21,182 nucleotides of DNA from JAAETI01 sp965368515 (lineage in GTDB: Bacteria; Actinomycetota; Acidimicrobiia; Spongiisociales; UBA5794): assembly GCA_965368515.1 (NCBI GenBank), contig CBDUNF010000038.1:1-21182 (forward strand), in the 5' to 3' direction. The stretch's first letter is position 1. Every line of letters begins with the position of its first letter. The notes under the pieces are model-generated. The model was given only the letters and a program-made list of their open reading frames with translations, did no database searches and had not been told where the DNA came from. Below, piece after piece: positions 4,812 to 12,687 of this stretch. The translations under genes were made by a program, and so were the position numbers.

Positions 4812-7493
4812 ATGCGTCCCCATTATCTAAGCGCTCTGTTCGCCCCAAAATCGGTGGCGATGTTTGGAGCGAGCGAAACCCCCGACTCGGTCGGCCAGGT
4901 TGTCTTCAAGAACCTCCTCGACGGCGGTTTCGAAGGCGGAATCTACGCCATCAACCCCAAGCGGGACACCGTCCAGGGCGAGAAGGCGTACCCGGATCTG
5001 GACTCGATCGGCGAAGACATCGACCTCGCAATCGTCGCCACTCCGGCCCGCACTGTGCCCGGCATCGTTGAAGCTTGCGGTGTGTACGGCATCAAGTCAA
5101 TGATCATTCTGTCCGCCGGTTTCCGTGAGGTCGGAGAACAAGGAAAGGCCCTGGAAGACAAGGTTCGCGACAGTGCTCGCACCCATGGCATCCGCTTCAT
5201 GGGCCCAAACTGCCTCGGACTCATCCGACCCAGCATTGGTCTCAACGCCACCTTTGGGAACAACAGCGCCTCTGAGGGCGGCATCGCCCTCGTGTCGCAG
5301 TCCGGCGCATTGTGCACATCGATTCTCGACTGGGCGGAGAACCGGGACGTAGGTTTCTCGGCCGTCGTGTCGACTGGAATTGCTGCCGATGTCGACTTTG
5401 GCGACATCCTCGACTACCTCGCATCCGATCCCAAGACTGAGAGCATCATTCTCTATATCGAGGGCCTTCAGGACTCGCGGCGGTTCATGAGTGGGCTGCG
5501 CGCCGCGGCCCGCATCAAGCCGGTCATCGCCATCAAGGCCGGCCGGTCTACCGAGGGCGCAGCCGCTTCGATGTCGCACACGGGTGCGCTCGTGGGCGGT
5601 GACGAAGCATTCACCGCAGCGCTCAACCGGTCGGGTGTTGTCCGGGTCGACACGATCAGCCAGGTGTTTGCCGCCGCGGGTACGTTGTCGTCCAAGTACA
5701 AGTCAGCTGGTAGCCGACTCGCAATCATCACCAATGCCGGTGGCCCGGCCGTTCTTGCGACCGATCACGCCCCCGAGGCGGGCCTCCAGATAGCCGAACT
5801 CAGCGATGAAACCATGAAGGCCCTCGATGAGGTGCTGCCGGCTACCTGGTCGCACGGCAACCCGGTAGACATCATCGGTGACGCAACCCCGGAGCGGTAC
5901 CGCGATGCGATCGATCTCGTACTCAAAGACAACGATGTCGACGGCGTCCTGGTCATCCTCACCCCACAGGCAATGACTGCCCCGGTCGAGGTTGCCGAAG
6001 CAGTGGTTGAAGCTTCCGAGAAGAACCGCAAACCGATCATTACTTCGTGGATGGGTGGCAAGCAGGTCGACCCGGCCCGCTCGCTGTTCCGTCAGGCGAG
6101 GATCCCGACGTTCAACACGCCCGAGGCCGCAGTCGACGCGTTCCACTACCTAGCGGCATACAAGGCCAACCAGGCCCTGCTGCTGCAGACCCCGGGTCGG
6201 CTCCCGCTCGAGCATGACGAGCCCAACATCGAGGCAGCGCGACTCATCATCGAAGCAGCCCTGAACGAGAAGCGCTCTGTGCTGACCGAACCCGAGTCGA
6301 TTGCCTTGCTCGAGGCGTTCAACATCCCAACCGTGCGCAACGGTATCGCTAGGTCGGCTGAGGAAGCCTTGGTGTTGGCAACGTCGATGGGCTTCCCCGT
6401 CGCCATGAAAATCTACTCCGAAGACATCTCCCACAAGTCCGATGTCGGTGGCGTGAAACTCAACATCCGCAACGCTGCGGACGTGCGTGGCAACTACCGA
6501 GAACTGATCGAGCGGGTGCAGCGGAACCGCCCCGATGCCAACCTGGCGGGCGTTACCGTCGAGGCGATGCACCGCACGACCAACGGTCGTGAGGTCATGG
6601 TGGGAGTCATCAGCGATCCTGTCTTCGGACCGGTAATCAGCTTTGGCGCAGGAGGCACGTTCGTTGAGGTGATGGACGACGCGGCAATCGCGATTCCTCC
6701 CATCAACGACAGCCTGGCCCGCAACCTCATCAACAGAACCAAGATCTCCAAGGCGCTCGGCGAATTCCGCAACATGCCGGCAGCCAACAAGGATTCACTC
6801 GTTGACGTACTGCTGCGGGTATCGAATATGGCATGCGAGCTTCCCTGGCTGCGGGAAATGGATATCAATCCGCTGATCCTCGATGAGCACGGTGCAATGG
6901 CAGTCGATGCCCGAATCGTGGTCGGTATCCCGAAGCCGTCACCAGACGCATACGCCCATATGGCGATTCACCCATACCCGGCGGATCTCGAGTCAACCTT
7001 CCAGCTACCCGATGGACGCGACGTGACGATCAGGCCGATTCGACCAGAAGACGCCGAGATCGAACAGGACTTCATCCGGAATCTGTCCGACGAAGCCAAG
7101 TACTTCCGCTTCATGCATGCAGTGCACGAACTGACGCCCGAGATGTTGGTTCGGTTCACCCAGATCGACTACGACCGCGAGATGGCGCTCATCGTTGTGA
7201 CCTGGGAAGACGGCAAAGAGGTTGAGCACGGAGTCGCCCGCTACGTCACCAATCCGGATCAGAACAGCTGCGAGTTCGCAGTCGTGATCTCAGATGAGTT
7301 CCAGGGCCACGGCATCGGCCAACGGCTGATGACGCGCCTCATGGAGATTGCACGCGCCCGCGGGCTCGACATGATGGAGGGCGAGGTCCTCACCGCCAAT
7401 CACAGGATGTTGGAGCTGGTCAGGTCGATGGACTTCCAGGTGCAGCGCAGCACAGAGAACCCGGGCGTTCAGTACGTCTGGACCAAGCTGTGA
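4812..7493 (+). CDS. NDP-forming acyl-CoA synthetase-GNAT fusion (Pat-like protein acetyltransferase)
   Basis: This protein of 893 residues has the architecture of Salmonella Pat. It consists of a CoA-binding Rossmann domain (about 5-130), succinyl-CoA-ligase-like domains (about 150-450), an ATP-grasp domain (about 475-705) and a C-terminal GNAT domain (about 735-893). In the GNAT part QGHGIG (831-836) is the acetyl-CoA pyrophosphate loop and Glu821 in CEFAVVI is a candidate general base. Pat enzymes acetylate lysines, classically switching off acetyl-CoA synthetase. Glu217 in YIEG, His256 in SHTGAL and His541 in SHKSDVGGV match the positions that relay phosphate in active ADP-forming acyl-CoA synthetases, so this copy may still make acyl-CoA. 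A strong AGGAGG sits 9 nt before the ATG. The GNAT role is well supported by architecture; synthetase activity is inferred. Confidence 0.9.
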   Translation: MRPHYLSALFAPKSVAMFGASETPDSVGQVVFKNLLDGGFEGGIYAINPKRDTVQGEKAYPDLDSIGEDIDLAIVATPARTVPGIVEACGVYGIKSMIILSAGFREVGEQGKALEDKVRDSARTHGIRFMGPNCLGLIRPSIGLNATFGNNSASEGGIALVSQSGALCTSILDWAENRDVGFSAVVSTGIAADVDFGDILDYLASDPKTESIILYIEGLQDSRRFMSGLRAAARIKPVIAIKAGRSTEGAAASMSHTGALVGGDEAFTAALNRSGVVRVDTISQVFAAAGTLSSKYKSAGSRLAIITNAGGPAVLATDHAPEAGLQIAELSDETMKALDEVLPATWSHGNPVDIIGDATPERYRDAIDLVLKDNDVDGVLVILTPQAMTAPVEVAEAVVEASEKNRKPIITSWMGGKQVDPARSLFRQARIPTFNTPEAAVDAFHYLAAYKANQALLLQTPGRLPLEHDEPNIEAARLIIEAALNEKRSVLTEPESIALLEAFNIPTVRNGIARSAEEALVLATSMGFPVAMKIYSEDISHKSDVGGVKLNIRNAADVRGNYRELIERVQRNRPDANLAGVTVEAMHRTTNGREVMVGVISDPVFGPVISFGAGGTFVEVMDDAAIAIPPINDSLARNLINRTKISKALGEFRNMPAANKDSLVDVLLRVSNMACELPWLREMDINPLILDEHGAMAVDARIVVGIPKPSPDAYAHMAIHPYPADLESTFQLPDGRDVTIRPIRPEDAEIEQDFIRNLSDEAKYFRFMHAVHELTPEMLVRFTQIDYDREMALIVVTWEDGKEVEHGVARYVTNPDQNSCEFAVVISDEFQGHGIGQRLMTRLMEIARARGLDMMEGEVLTANHRMLELVRSMDFQVQRSTENPGVQYVWTKL

Positions 7494-7533
7494 CTGCCTG
7501 AAGACGAAGAGGACCTGGGCGACGGCTGATAAA

Positions 7534-7573
7534 GGCCGATGAGATCGGCTTGGAGTTCGATGAGATCGAACTC
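7534..7573. terminator. twin hairpins between convergent genes, possible bidirectional terminator
   Basis: GCCGAT-GAG-ATCGGC (7535-7549) and GAGTTCGAT-GAG-ATCGAACTC (7553-7573) are two perfect inverted repeats with the same GAG loop and the same GATGAGATC core. They sit in the 127-bp gap between the convergent acyltransferase and NTF2-like genes. ATCGAACTCC recurs at 7588-7597 and could compete for the second hairpin's left arm. No T-run follows on either strand, so if they stop transcription they are not classical intrinsic terminators. Confidence 0.45.
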
Positions 7574-7620
7574 AGACCGGACTCCAATCGAACTCCACGA
7601 GGTGAGTCGCCGAGGTCCGT

Positions 7621-8016
7621 CTAGGTGGCGGTCGTCATCCAGGTTTCGTGCACGCTGTGCCACTTGAAGGCACCGTCCGCATTGCCGATCACGGCTGTAG
7701 ACAGCCGCACCGTCGAGCGTGTTCCGGTCTGACGCTCTTCGTATGTCGAGATGTGGAGTCCCCGGACCTGTTGGCAAGAGCGGGCGACGGTTTCTATCTG
7801 GAAGTCGGGTGGTTCACCACCGCGATGACGGCGGATTGCCTCGACGATGTGGGAACGATCGATCAGCTCCCCTCCCGGTGTCACGATGGTGAACCCGGGA
7901 GCGAGGGCTTCCTCACACTGAACAAAGGCGGACTCGTCTAGGTTCCCCAGGAACCAGCCTTGAAAGAAGTCGTGTAGCCGGGCAATTTCGTCGTAACACT
8001 CACAACGCTCAGGCAT
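7621..8016 (-). CDS. NTF2-like/SnoaL-type small protein
   Basis: This 131-residue protein begins with ARLHDFFQGWFLGNLDESAFVQCEEALAP, followed by GFTIVTPGGELIDRSHIVEAIRRHRG and a beta-rich second half ending in KWHSVHETWM. The order of helices, then four to six strands, and the phrase at the start of strand one (GFTIVTPGGE) are typical of the NTF2-like cone fold (DUF4440/SnoaL group). Such proteins are small enzymes or ligand-binding units, and no catalytic residue assignment is possible here. The start is well supported by GGAGGT 8 nt upstream. It overlaps the end of the acyltransferase gene by 8 nt, so it is the last gene of that operon. The fold call is fairly sure and the function is unknown. 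Confidence 0.78.
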   Translation of the reverse strand: MPERCECYDEIARLHDFFQGWFLGNLDESAFVQCEEALAPGFTIVTPGGELIDRSHIVEAIRRHRGGEPPDFQIETVARSCQQVRGLHISTYEERQTGTRSTVRLSTAVIGNADGAFKWHSVHETWMTTAT

Positions 8017-8761
8017 TTGCTGACCTCCACTCGATCAGGGTTCTCTCGATGACTTCACGCGCTCTCGCGAGGAGCTCGCCGGCGTCCTCACCCTCGACTC
8101 GCTCTAGCGGGTCCGAGAAGCGCACGCTCACCTTGGTACCGAAAGGAATCGGGAACAGCTTGTTTGTCAGCAGCTTCCACGCCCCGTCGATCGTCGTCGG
8201 CACAACCGGGAGCGAGGGCGCGGCCTCGAGCAGTTCCTTGAGACCACCCGCCCGAAAAGACTTCAGCCGGCCATCGCGAGAACGGGTCCCCTCGGGAAAG
8301 ATGACGACAGCAACATTGCGTCGCTGTGCTGACTCTCCCAACTCGCGGATCGCAGCTCTCGCTTGTACCGGGTCTTTCCGATCAATCAGTGCGTTCCCGC
8401 CGTGGGTCAGGTTGAACGAAACCGACGGCAGCCACTTGCCCAGCTCCTTCTTGGATACGTACTTCGGGTAGTTGCTGAACAAGAGACCCCCGAAGATCGG
8501 GACGTCGAACAAGCTCTGGTGGTTGGAGACCAGGATGTAACCGGTTCGCGGTAGCACCTTGTCCGACCTCTCGACCTGGAGCCGGGTACCTCCAACCCGG
8601 AACACGCCAAGCAACGCTCGCTGCATCACACCCATGGTCACCTCCATGGGCCGGAGCCCGAACAATCGCGCCACTCGAGCTATTGGCTCGAAGACAACCA
8701 GTGTGAGCCCGAACAGGACCAGGAAAGGGATCGTAAAGATCCAGTCGACGACCTTTTTCAA
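8009..8761 (-). CDS. 1-acyl-glycerol-3-phosphate acyltransferase (PlsC family)
   Basis: The protein has a hydrophobic N-terminal segment (WIFTIPFLVLFGLTLVVF) and the PlsC motifs in order: SNHQSLFD (the HX4D catalytic motif), NALIDRKDP, VIFPEGTRSRDG (glycerol-phosphate binding) and LPVVPTTIDG. It should transfer an acyl chain to lysophosphatidate or a related lysophospholipid at the inner membrane face. I chose the TTG at 8761 (250 residues) because GGGAG lies 5 nt upstream and the product starts MKKVVDWIF. The frame is open to another TTG at 8857, but the extra 32 codons are rich in rare AGG/AGA and Cys codons and look non-coding. The gene follows azlD and overlaps the NTF2-like gene. The family call is firm; substrate and start are less so. 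Confidence 0.9.
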   Translation of the reverse strand: MKKVVDWIFTIPFLVLFGLTLVVFEPIARVARLFGLRPMEVTMGVMQRALLGVFRVGGTRLQVERSDKVLPRTGYILVSNHQSLFDVPIFGGLLFSNYPKYVSKKELGKWLPSVSFNLTHGGNALIDRKDPVQARAAIRELGESAQRRNVAVVIFPEGTRSRDGRLKSFRAGGLKELLEAAPSLPVVPTTIDGAWKLLTNKLFPIPFGTKVSVRFSDPLERVEGEDAGELLARAREVIERTLIEWRSANA

Positions 8762-8863
8762 CGTGACTCCCAGCTGGCGACCTGCGTGTTCTCGCGTGAA
8801 CGATACCGTTTTCTGGTTGGAGCAAACCGCCGGTCTCCTACACCTGCTTTGGAGCAACTCTCG

Positions 8864-9178
8864 CTAAAACAGCCAGTCCAGCACCCAGAGCGAGCTCATG
8901 CCGACCGCGATTACAAGCGATACGTTGCGCCACTTGTAAGCGACGGCCGCGGCAATCACAGCCGCTAAAAAGCGCGGGTTGACCGTGGGAAGCAACTCGA
9001 CAACCCCATCGGGCTGCATGACCGCGGGCAAGATGATGGCCCCCATCACCGCCGGAGCGACATAACGAAGTGGTCGTGCCATCCACGCCGGCATGTCGCG
9101 GTCACCGAACACACCAATGAAAGACAGCCTGGTGAGGAAGGTCCCCAACCCGATCACGACTACGGAAACCCACATCAT
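8864..9178 (-). CDS. azlD: AzlD family branched-chain amino acid exporter subunit
   Basis: This 104-residue hydrophobic protein has about four membrane segments. The N-terminus WVSVVVIGLGTFLTRLSFIG and the middle RPLRYVAPAVMGAIILPAV match the AzlD family, the small partner of AzlC. Together they export branched-chain amino acids and related compounds, as BrnFE does in Corynebacterium. Start and stop overlap with azlC: the ATG at 9178 overlaps the azlC TGA (9175-9177), with a second ATG directly after at 9175, so coupling is likely. The substrate is inferred from the family and not from residues. Confidence 0.9.
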   Translation of the reverse strand: MMWVSVVVIGLGTFLTRLSFIGVFGDRDMPAWMARPLRYVAPAVMGAIILPAVMQPDGVVELLPTVNPRFLAAVIAAAVAYKWRNVSLVIAVGMSSLWVLDWLF

Positions 9179-9876
9179 CGGGTACCCACCCGCTCCGCCG
9201 TGACGGCCGCGACAACACCCGCAACTGCACCAATTACCAGGCCAAGCCCGTAGGGAGCACCACTTGCCGCTACTGCGATGACGCCTCCAACTACCGCAGC
9301 AATCAGACCCGGCCGATTCTGAACCGCCGGTATCAGCAGCACCAGAAACACGAGAGGTATCGCAAAACCGAGCCCGAGCGAGTCGGGAATCTGTGCCCCG
9401 AGGAGAACGCCGGCGACGGTGGCAAGCTGCCAGGGAAGCCACAACCCGAGTCCGGAACCGATGAAGAACCATCGCTTGTAGACGGGATCGTCTGTCGTCT
9501 CGTAGCGAACGATCGACAGCGCAAAAGCTTGATCGGTGAGAAGGTAGGGCAACACCAGCCGCCAGCGCCTTGGCCATTCCCTGAAATGCGGTGCCATTGC
9601 GGCGCTGTACATGAGGTGGCGGATGTTGACCACCAGCGCCGTGACGATGACCACCACCGCACTGGTGCCGGTGTCGAACAACTGAACCGTCACGAGTTGG
9701 GCAGCACCGGCGAAGATGATCGGTGATGTGGCGATTCCCAATCCGCCGCCGATCGCAGATCCCGCCGCGGTCACGCCGAGAACAAGACCGAAAGGGACGA
9801 CGGCAAGAAGCAGTGGGGCTACCGCACGGAGCCCATCGATGAACCCGCCTCGTCGGATGTCGGTCGGCTCGGTCAA
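9175..9876 (-). CDS. azlC: AzlC family branched-chain amino acid exporter subunit
   Basis: This 233-residue membrane protein starts at TTG 9876 with GGGAG 5 nt upstream. Motifs typical of AzlC are GFIDGLRAVAPLLLAVVPFGLVLG near the N-terminus (abridged: FIDGLRAVAPLLL, PFGLVLGV), SPIIFAGAAQLVTVQL, NIRHLMYSAAM and LLTDQAFAL. About seven hydrophobic segments can be counted. With AzlD it forms a BrnFE-like exporter that relieves build-up of leucine, isoleucine, valine and sometimes methionine or toxic analogues. It is first in a four-gene minus-strand run (azlC, azlD, acyltransferase, NTF2-like). No Lrp-type regulator gene is adjacent, although these exporters are often controlled by one. Confidence 0.92.
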   Translation of the reverse strand: MTEPTDIRRGGFIDGLRAVAPLLLAVVPFGLVLGVTAAGSAIGGGLGIATSPIIFAGAAQLVTVQLFDTGTSAVVVIVTALVVNIRHLMYSAAMAPHFREWPRRWRLVLPYLLTDQAFALSIVRYETTDDPVYKRWFFIGSGLGLWLPWQLATVAGVLLGAQIPDSLGLGFAIPLVFLVLLIPAVQNRPGLIAAVVGGVIAVAASGAPYGLGLVIGAVAGVVAAVTAERVGTR

Positions 9877-9899
9877 ACCCGCTCCCTTGTGAGGGCGAC

Positions 9900-9905
9900 A
9901 CCCTA
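9900..9905 (-). promoter_or_regulatory. putative -10 box (TAGGGT) of the azlC operon
   Basis: On the minus strand TAGGGT fits TAnnnT and would start transcription near 9892, leaving a short leader containing the GGGAG ribosome binding site. No -35 match was found at the right distance. Confidence 0.25.
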
Positions 9906-9966
9906 CCGACCCGACGACGCCCAGAACTCGGCCGCCCGTCCGGGGTCCAACGGGTGTGATGCCCCC

Positions 9967-9972
9967 TACCCT
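9967..9972 (+). promoter_or_regulatory. putative -10 box (TACCCT) of the DUF445 gene
   Basis: TACCCT ends 6 nt before ATG 9979, so transcription should begin at the start codon. There is no Shine-Dalgarno sequence, which agrees with leaderless translation. The -35 region is not recognisable. Confidence 0.4.
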
Positions 9973-9978
9973 TTCACT

Positions 9979-11244
9979 ATGAGTACGCCCGACCTACTAG
10001 CCGGCTTCGACGAGCTGCGAGCTCGCCGCTTGCGCAACATGAAGCGAAGCGCGGCGGGATTGCTCGTGTTGGCTGCGGCCGTATTCATTGCAACCTTTGC
10101 CTACACCGACGGTTCCGGCTGGTCGGGATACGTCCGGGCGGCTGCGGAGGCGGCCATGGTTGGTGGGGTAGCCGATTGGTTTGCCGTAACCGCCCTCTTC
10201 CGTCACCCCCTCGGGATCCCCATCCCGCACACGGCACTCATCCCCCGTGGCAAGGACGCCATCGGACGCGGTCTGGGCGAGTTCGTCCAACGAAACTTCA
10301 TGAACCCCGACTCGCTCGTTGCTCGGGTCCATGAGGCAAATCTGTCTCGCCGTCTCGGGGAGTGGCTAATCCAGCCAGCGAATGCCCGGTCGGTGGCACG
10401 ACAGGCATCCGGAGTCATCGCCGCTCTCGCAGAGACCGTCAACGAAGATGAGATCCGTAGCAGCATCCGTGGCATCGTGTCCGAACGAGTCGAAGGGCTG
10501 GATGCCGCGCCTCTGGTCGGCGCTCTGCTTGATCGCACCATTGCGGGCGGACACCACGAGGCTCTTGTGACGGCCGGTTTGCGCGGGATCAGCAAGTCGA
10601 TAACCGACAACCGAGACCTGCTCCGGAGGAGAATTCGGGGTGAATCCCCATGGTGGGTTCCCGGGCAAGTTGATGATGTGGTCTTCGAAAAAATCTACGT
10701 CAGCTTGATGAAGTTCATCGCCGAAATCGCCGAGAACCCGGACCACGAGATCCGTCATCTTCTGAACGAGCGGACCAGGAGCTTTGTCGATCAACTTCGG
10801 ACCTCGCCTGAGCTCGCCGAGCGCGCCGATCAACTGAAACGGCAGATCCTCGATCACCCTGACTTCGCTGCGTGGACCGACGGTCTGTGGGGTTCGCTGA
10901 AGAACCACCTCGCCGCGGCGGCGGATCAGCCCGAATCCGACCTCCGCAAGCGCCTGGAGCAACTGGCACTCTCGACAGGTCAGCGTCTTGTGTCCGACCC
11001 AGACCTCCGGGCGCGGGTTGATGCATGGACCGGCAACCTGGCGCAACACCTGGCGGAACGATCGGGACCCGAAGTTGCGTCACTCATCGCTTCCACTGTT
11101 GAACGCTGGGATGCCGACGAGACCTCCCAGCGGCTCGAGCTCCAGGTAGGCCGGGATCTCCAGTTCATTCGCATCAACGGGACCATCGTCGGCGGGCTGG
11201 TCGGGGTTGTGATCCATGCGCTGGTACTGACCTTCGGCGGATGA
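9979..11244 (+). CDS. DUF445 family membrane protein
   Basis: This protein of 421 residues has a membrane segment at about 24-42, the family-typical stretch AAEAAMVGGVADWFAVTALFRHPLGIPIPHT (from about 56; core VADWFAVTALFRHPLG), a long helical and charged middle, and a C-terminal hydrophobic anchor (IVGGLVGVVIHALVLTF). This matches the DUF445 family, which includes E. coli YjiN; its members are envelope proteins of unknown function. ATG 9979 is chosen over an upstream frame extension because homology begins there, the -10 box TACCCT lies just upstream, and the extension would be Pro/Arg rich. It diverges from azlC and precedes the Trk genes, which have their own promoter. Confidence 0.9.
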   Translation: MSTPDLLAGFDELRARRLRNMKRSAAGLLVLAAAVFIATFAYTDGSGWSGYVRAAAEAAMVGGVADWFAVTALFRHPLGIPIPHTALIPRGKDAIGRGLGEFVQRNFMNPDSLVARVHEANLSRRLGEWLIQPANARSVARQASGVIAALAETVNEDEIRSSIRGIVSERVEGLDAAPLVGALLDRTIAGGHHEALVTAGLRGISKSITDNRDLLRRRIRGESPWWVPGQVDDVVFEKIYVSLMKFIAEIAENPDHEIRHLLNERTRSFVDQLRTSPELAERADQLKRQILDHPDFAAWTDGLWGSLKNHLAAAADQPESDLRKRLEQLALSTGQRLVSDPDLRARVDAWTGNLAQHLAERSGPEVASLIASTVERWDADETSQRLELQVGRDLQFIRINGTIVGGLVGVVIHALVLTFGG

Positions 11245-11298
11245 ATCCGCAAACCCAACCCGCGTGTTGAGTGTGCCCGTTCGGTGGCCGACCCGACG

Positions 11299-11326
11299 TG
11301 GACCGGCGATGTCATCCGAGTACGCT
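11299..11326 (+). promoter_or_regulatory. promoter of trkA-trkH (TGGACC, 16 nt, TACGCT)
   Basis: TGGACC at 11299-11304 and TACGCT at 11321-11326 are 16 nt apart, the same spacing and the same -10 hexamer as the cysteine leader promoter. Start of transcription is expected near 11333, leaving a leader of about 26 nt with only a weak ribosome binding site (CAGG) before ATG 11359. Confidence 0.5.
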
Positions 11327-11358
11327 GTAGCGCGCCATCTCCCCACAGGTTTGAACAA

Positions 11359-12687
11359 ATGCGGATAGTTGTAATCGGAGCCGGAGCCGTCGGCTCCCAC
11401 CTCGCTGAGAGGCTCTCTCTCGAACACCAGGACGTTGTAGTAGTCGAATCGAATCCGGTCACCGCCATGGAGGTCCAGGAGGAGATCGACTGCCTCGTCA
11501 TCACGGGCAACGGCTCGAGCCAGGAGACCTTGGAACAGGCCGGCGCCGACAAGGCCGATCTGTTTATCGCGGTCACCTCCTCCGATGCCGTCAACGTCCT
11601 GTCGGCCCACGCCGCAGCCAGGATTGGAAACGCCCGCCGCATTGCCCGTGTCGAGGACCCTCAGTTGCGGGCCGGTGCCGCTGCTCTGGGCGTTGACCTG
11701 CTCATTGATCCCGGCGATGCAACCGCACGAGACCTGGAATTACTCGTACGCCAGCGTGGGGTCTCCGAGGTCCGCGAGTTCGCAGGCGGTAGCCTCGAAC
11801 TCATCGGCGGTCATATCGGCGCCGATGCCCCTGCTGCTGGAATGCTCCTCGCCGATCTGCGTCAGGAGATGTCTGAGTGGTCGTGGCTGGTGGCTGCAAT
11901 CGTCCGGGATGGGGTAACCATCATCGCCCGCGGCGGGACCCGAATTCTGCCAGGTGACCACGTTGTGATCATGGTCGAGACCAACAAAGCCGACTCAGCG
12001 CTCGACATGCTCGGGCTCCACCTCGAGCCAGCACGAAAGGTGACCATTCTCGGCGCGACTCGCGTCGCGGAGCTCACTGCAAAGCGGCTTTGCCAGCAGG
12101 GGCTGCAGACGATCCTCGTTGATCAGGATCCCGACCGGGTCCGGCGCATCGCGACCGAAAACTCCCGCGTGGTTGCCGTCTGCGGCGACCCGACCGATCC
12201 CAAACTCTTTCACAGCGAGGGCTTGGAGAACTCCGATGCCGCGCTCGCTCTCACCGGTTGGGACGAAATCAACATCCTCGGCTCTCTTGTCGCCAAAGCC
12301 GTCGGAATCCCGACGGCAGTCTCCCGGTTCCACCGGCTCGACCTCGTCACGCTGCTGGCCGGCGTCGGAATCGACGGTGCGGTTTCGTCTCGTCTCTCCG
12401 CGGCCAACGAGATCTTGCGATTCGTGAGGCGGGGCAATATTCACTCAGTCGTCACCTTCCAGGACAGTGATGCCGAAGCGCTTGAAGTCGAGGTCGAAGC
12501 GACGAGCAGAGTCGTCGGCCAGACCCTGCGCGAGATACACCTTCCACACGACATGATTGTCGGCGGCATTGTCCGCGACGACCGCGCTTTCGTGCCCCGT
12601 GGCCTCGATCGAATTGAGGCAGGCGACCGTCTCATCATCATCGCTCTTCCAGGGGCAATTCACCTCGTTGGCGAACTGTCCGGCTGA
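11359..12687 (+). CDS. trkA: TrkA, NAD-binding regulatory subunit of Trk potassium uptake
   Basis: The 442-residue protein has two RCK units. The first begins MRIVVIGAGAVGSHLAERL, with the nucleotide-binding GAGAVG (7-12) and the acidic Glu30 at the end of strand two (VVVVESNP), and its RCK_C part spans about 138-220. The second starts near residue 228 (VTILGATRVAELTAKRL) and ends in an RCK_C part at about 365-440. The glycine motif of the second unit is degenerate (GATRVA), so nucleotide binding may be limited to the first. TrkA gates the TrkH channel in response to NAD(H) or ATP at the cytoplasmic face. ATG 11359 starts the first strand. The stop overlaps the trkH start by 1 nt (TGATG), a strong sign of coupled translation. 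Confidence 0.93.
   Translation: MRIVVIGAGAVGSHLAERLSLEHQDVVVVESNPVTAMEVQEEIDCLVITGNGSSQETLEQAGADKADLFIAVTSSDAVNVLSAHAAARIGNARRIARVEDPQLRAGAAALGVDLLIDPGDATARDLELLVRQRGVSEVREFAGGSLELIGGHIGADAPAAGMLLADLRQEMSEWSWLVAAIVRDGVTIIARGGTRILPGDHVVIMVETNKADSALDMLGLHLEPARKVTILGATRVAELTAKRLCQQGLQTILVDQDPDRVRRIATENSRVVAVCGDPTDPKLFHSEGLENSDAALALTGWDEINILGSLVAKAVGIPTAVSRFHRLDLVTLLAGVGIDGAVSSRLSAANEILRFVRRGNIHSVVTFQDSDAEALEVEVEATSRVVGQTLREIHLPHDMIVGGIVRDDRAFVPRGLDRIEAGDRLIIIALPGAIHLVGELSG

Noticed and set aside
9179..9901. Extension of the azlD frame through the azlC gene
   Set aside because: It is an out-of-frame shadow of azlC with no membrane character. The real start lies at the ATGATG overlapping the azlC stop.
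10366..11049. 227-codon open frame antisense to the DUF445 gene
   Set aside because: No recognisable domain, and it lies fully opposite a conserved gene.
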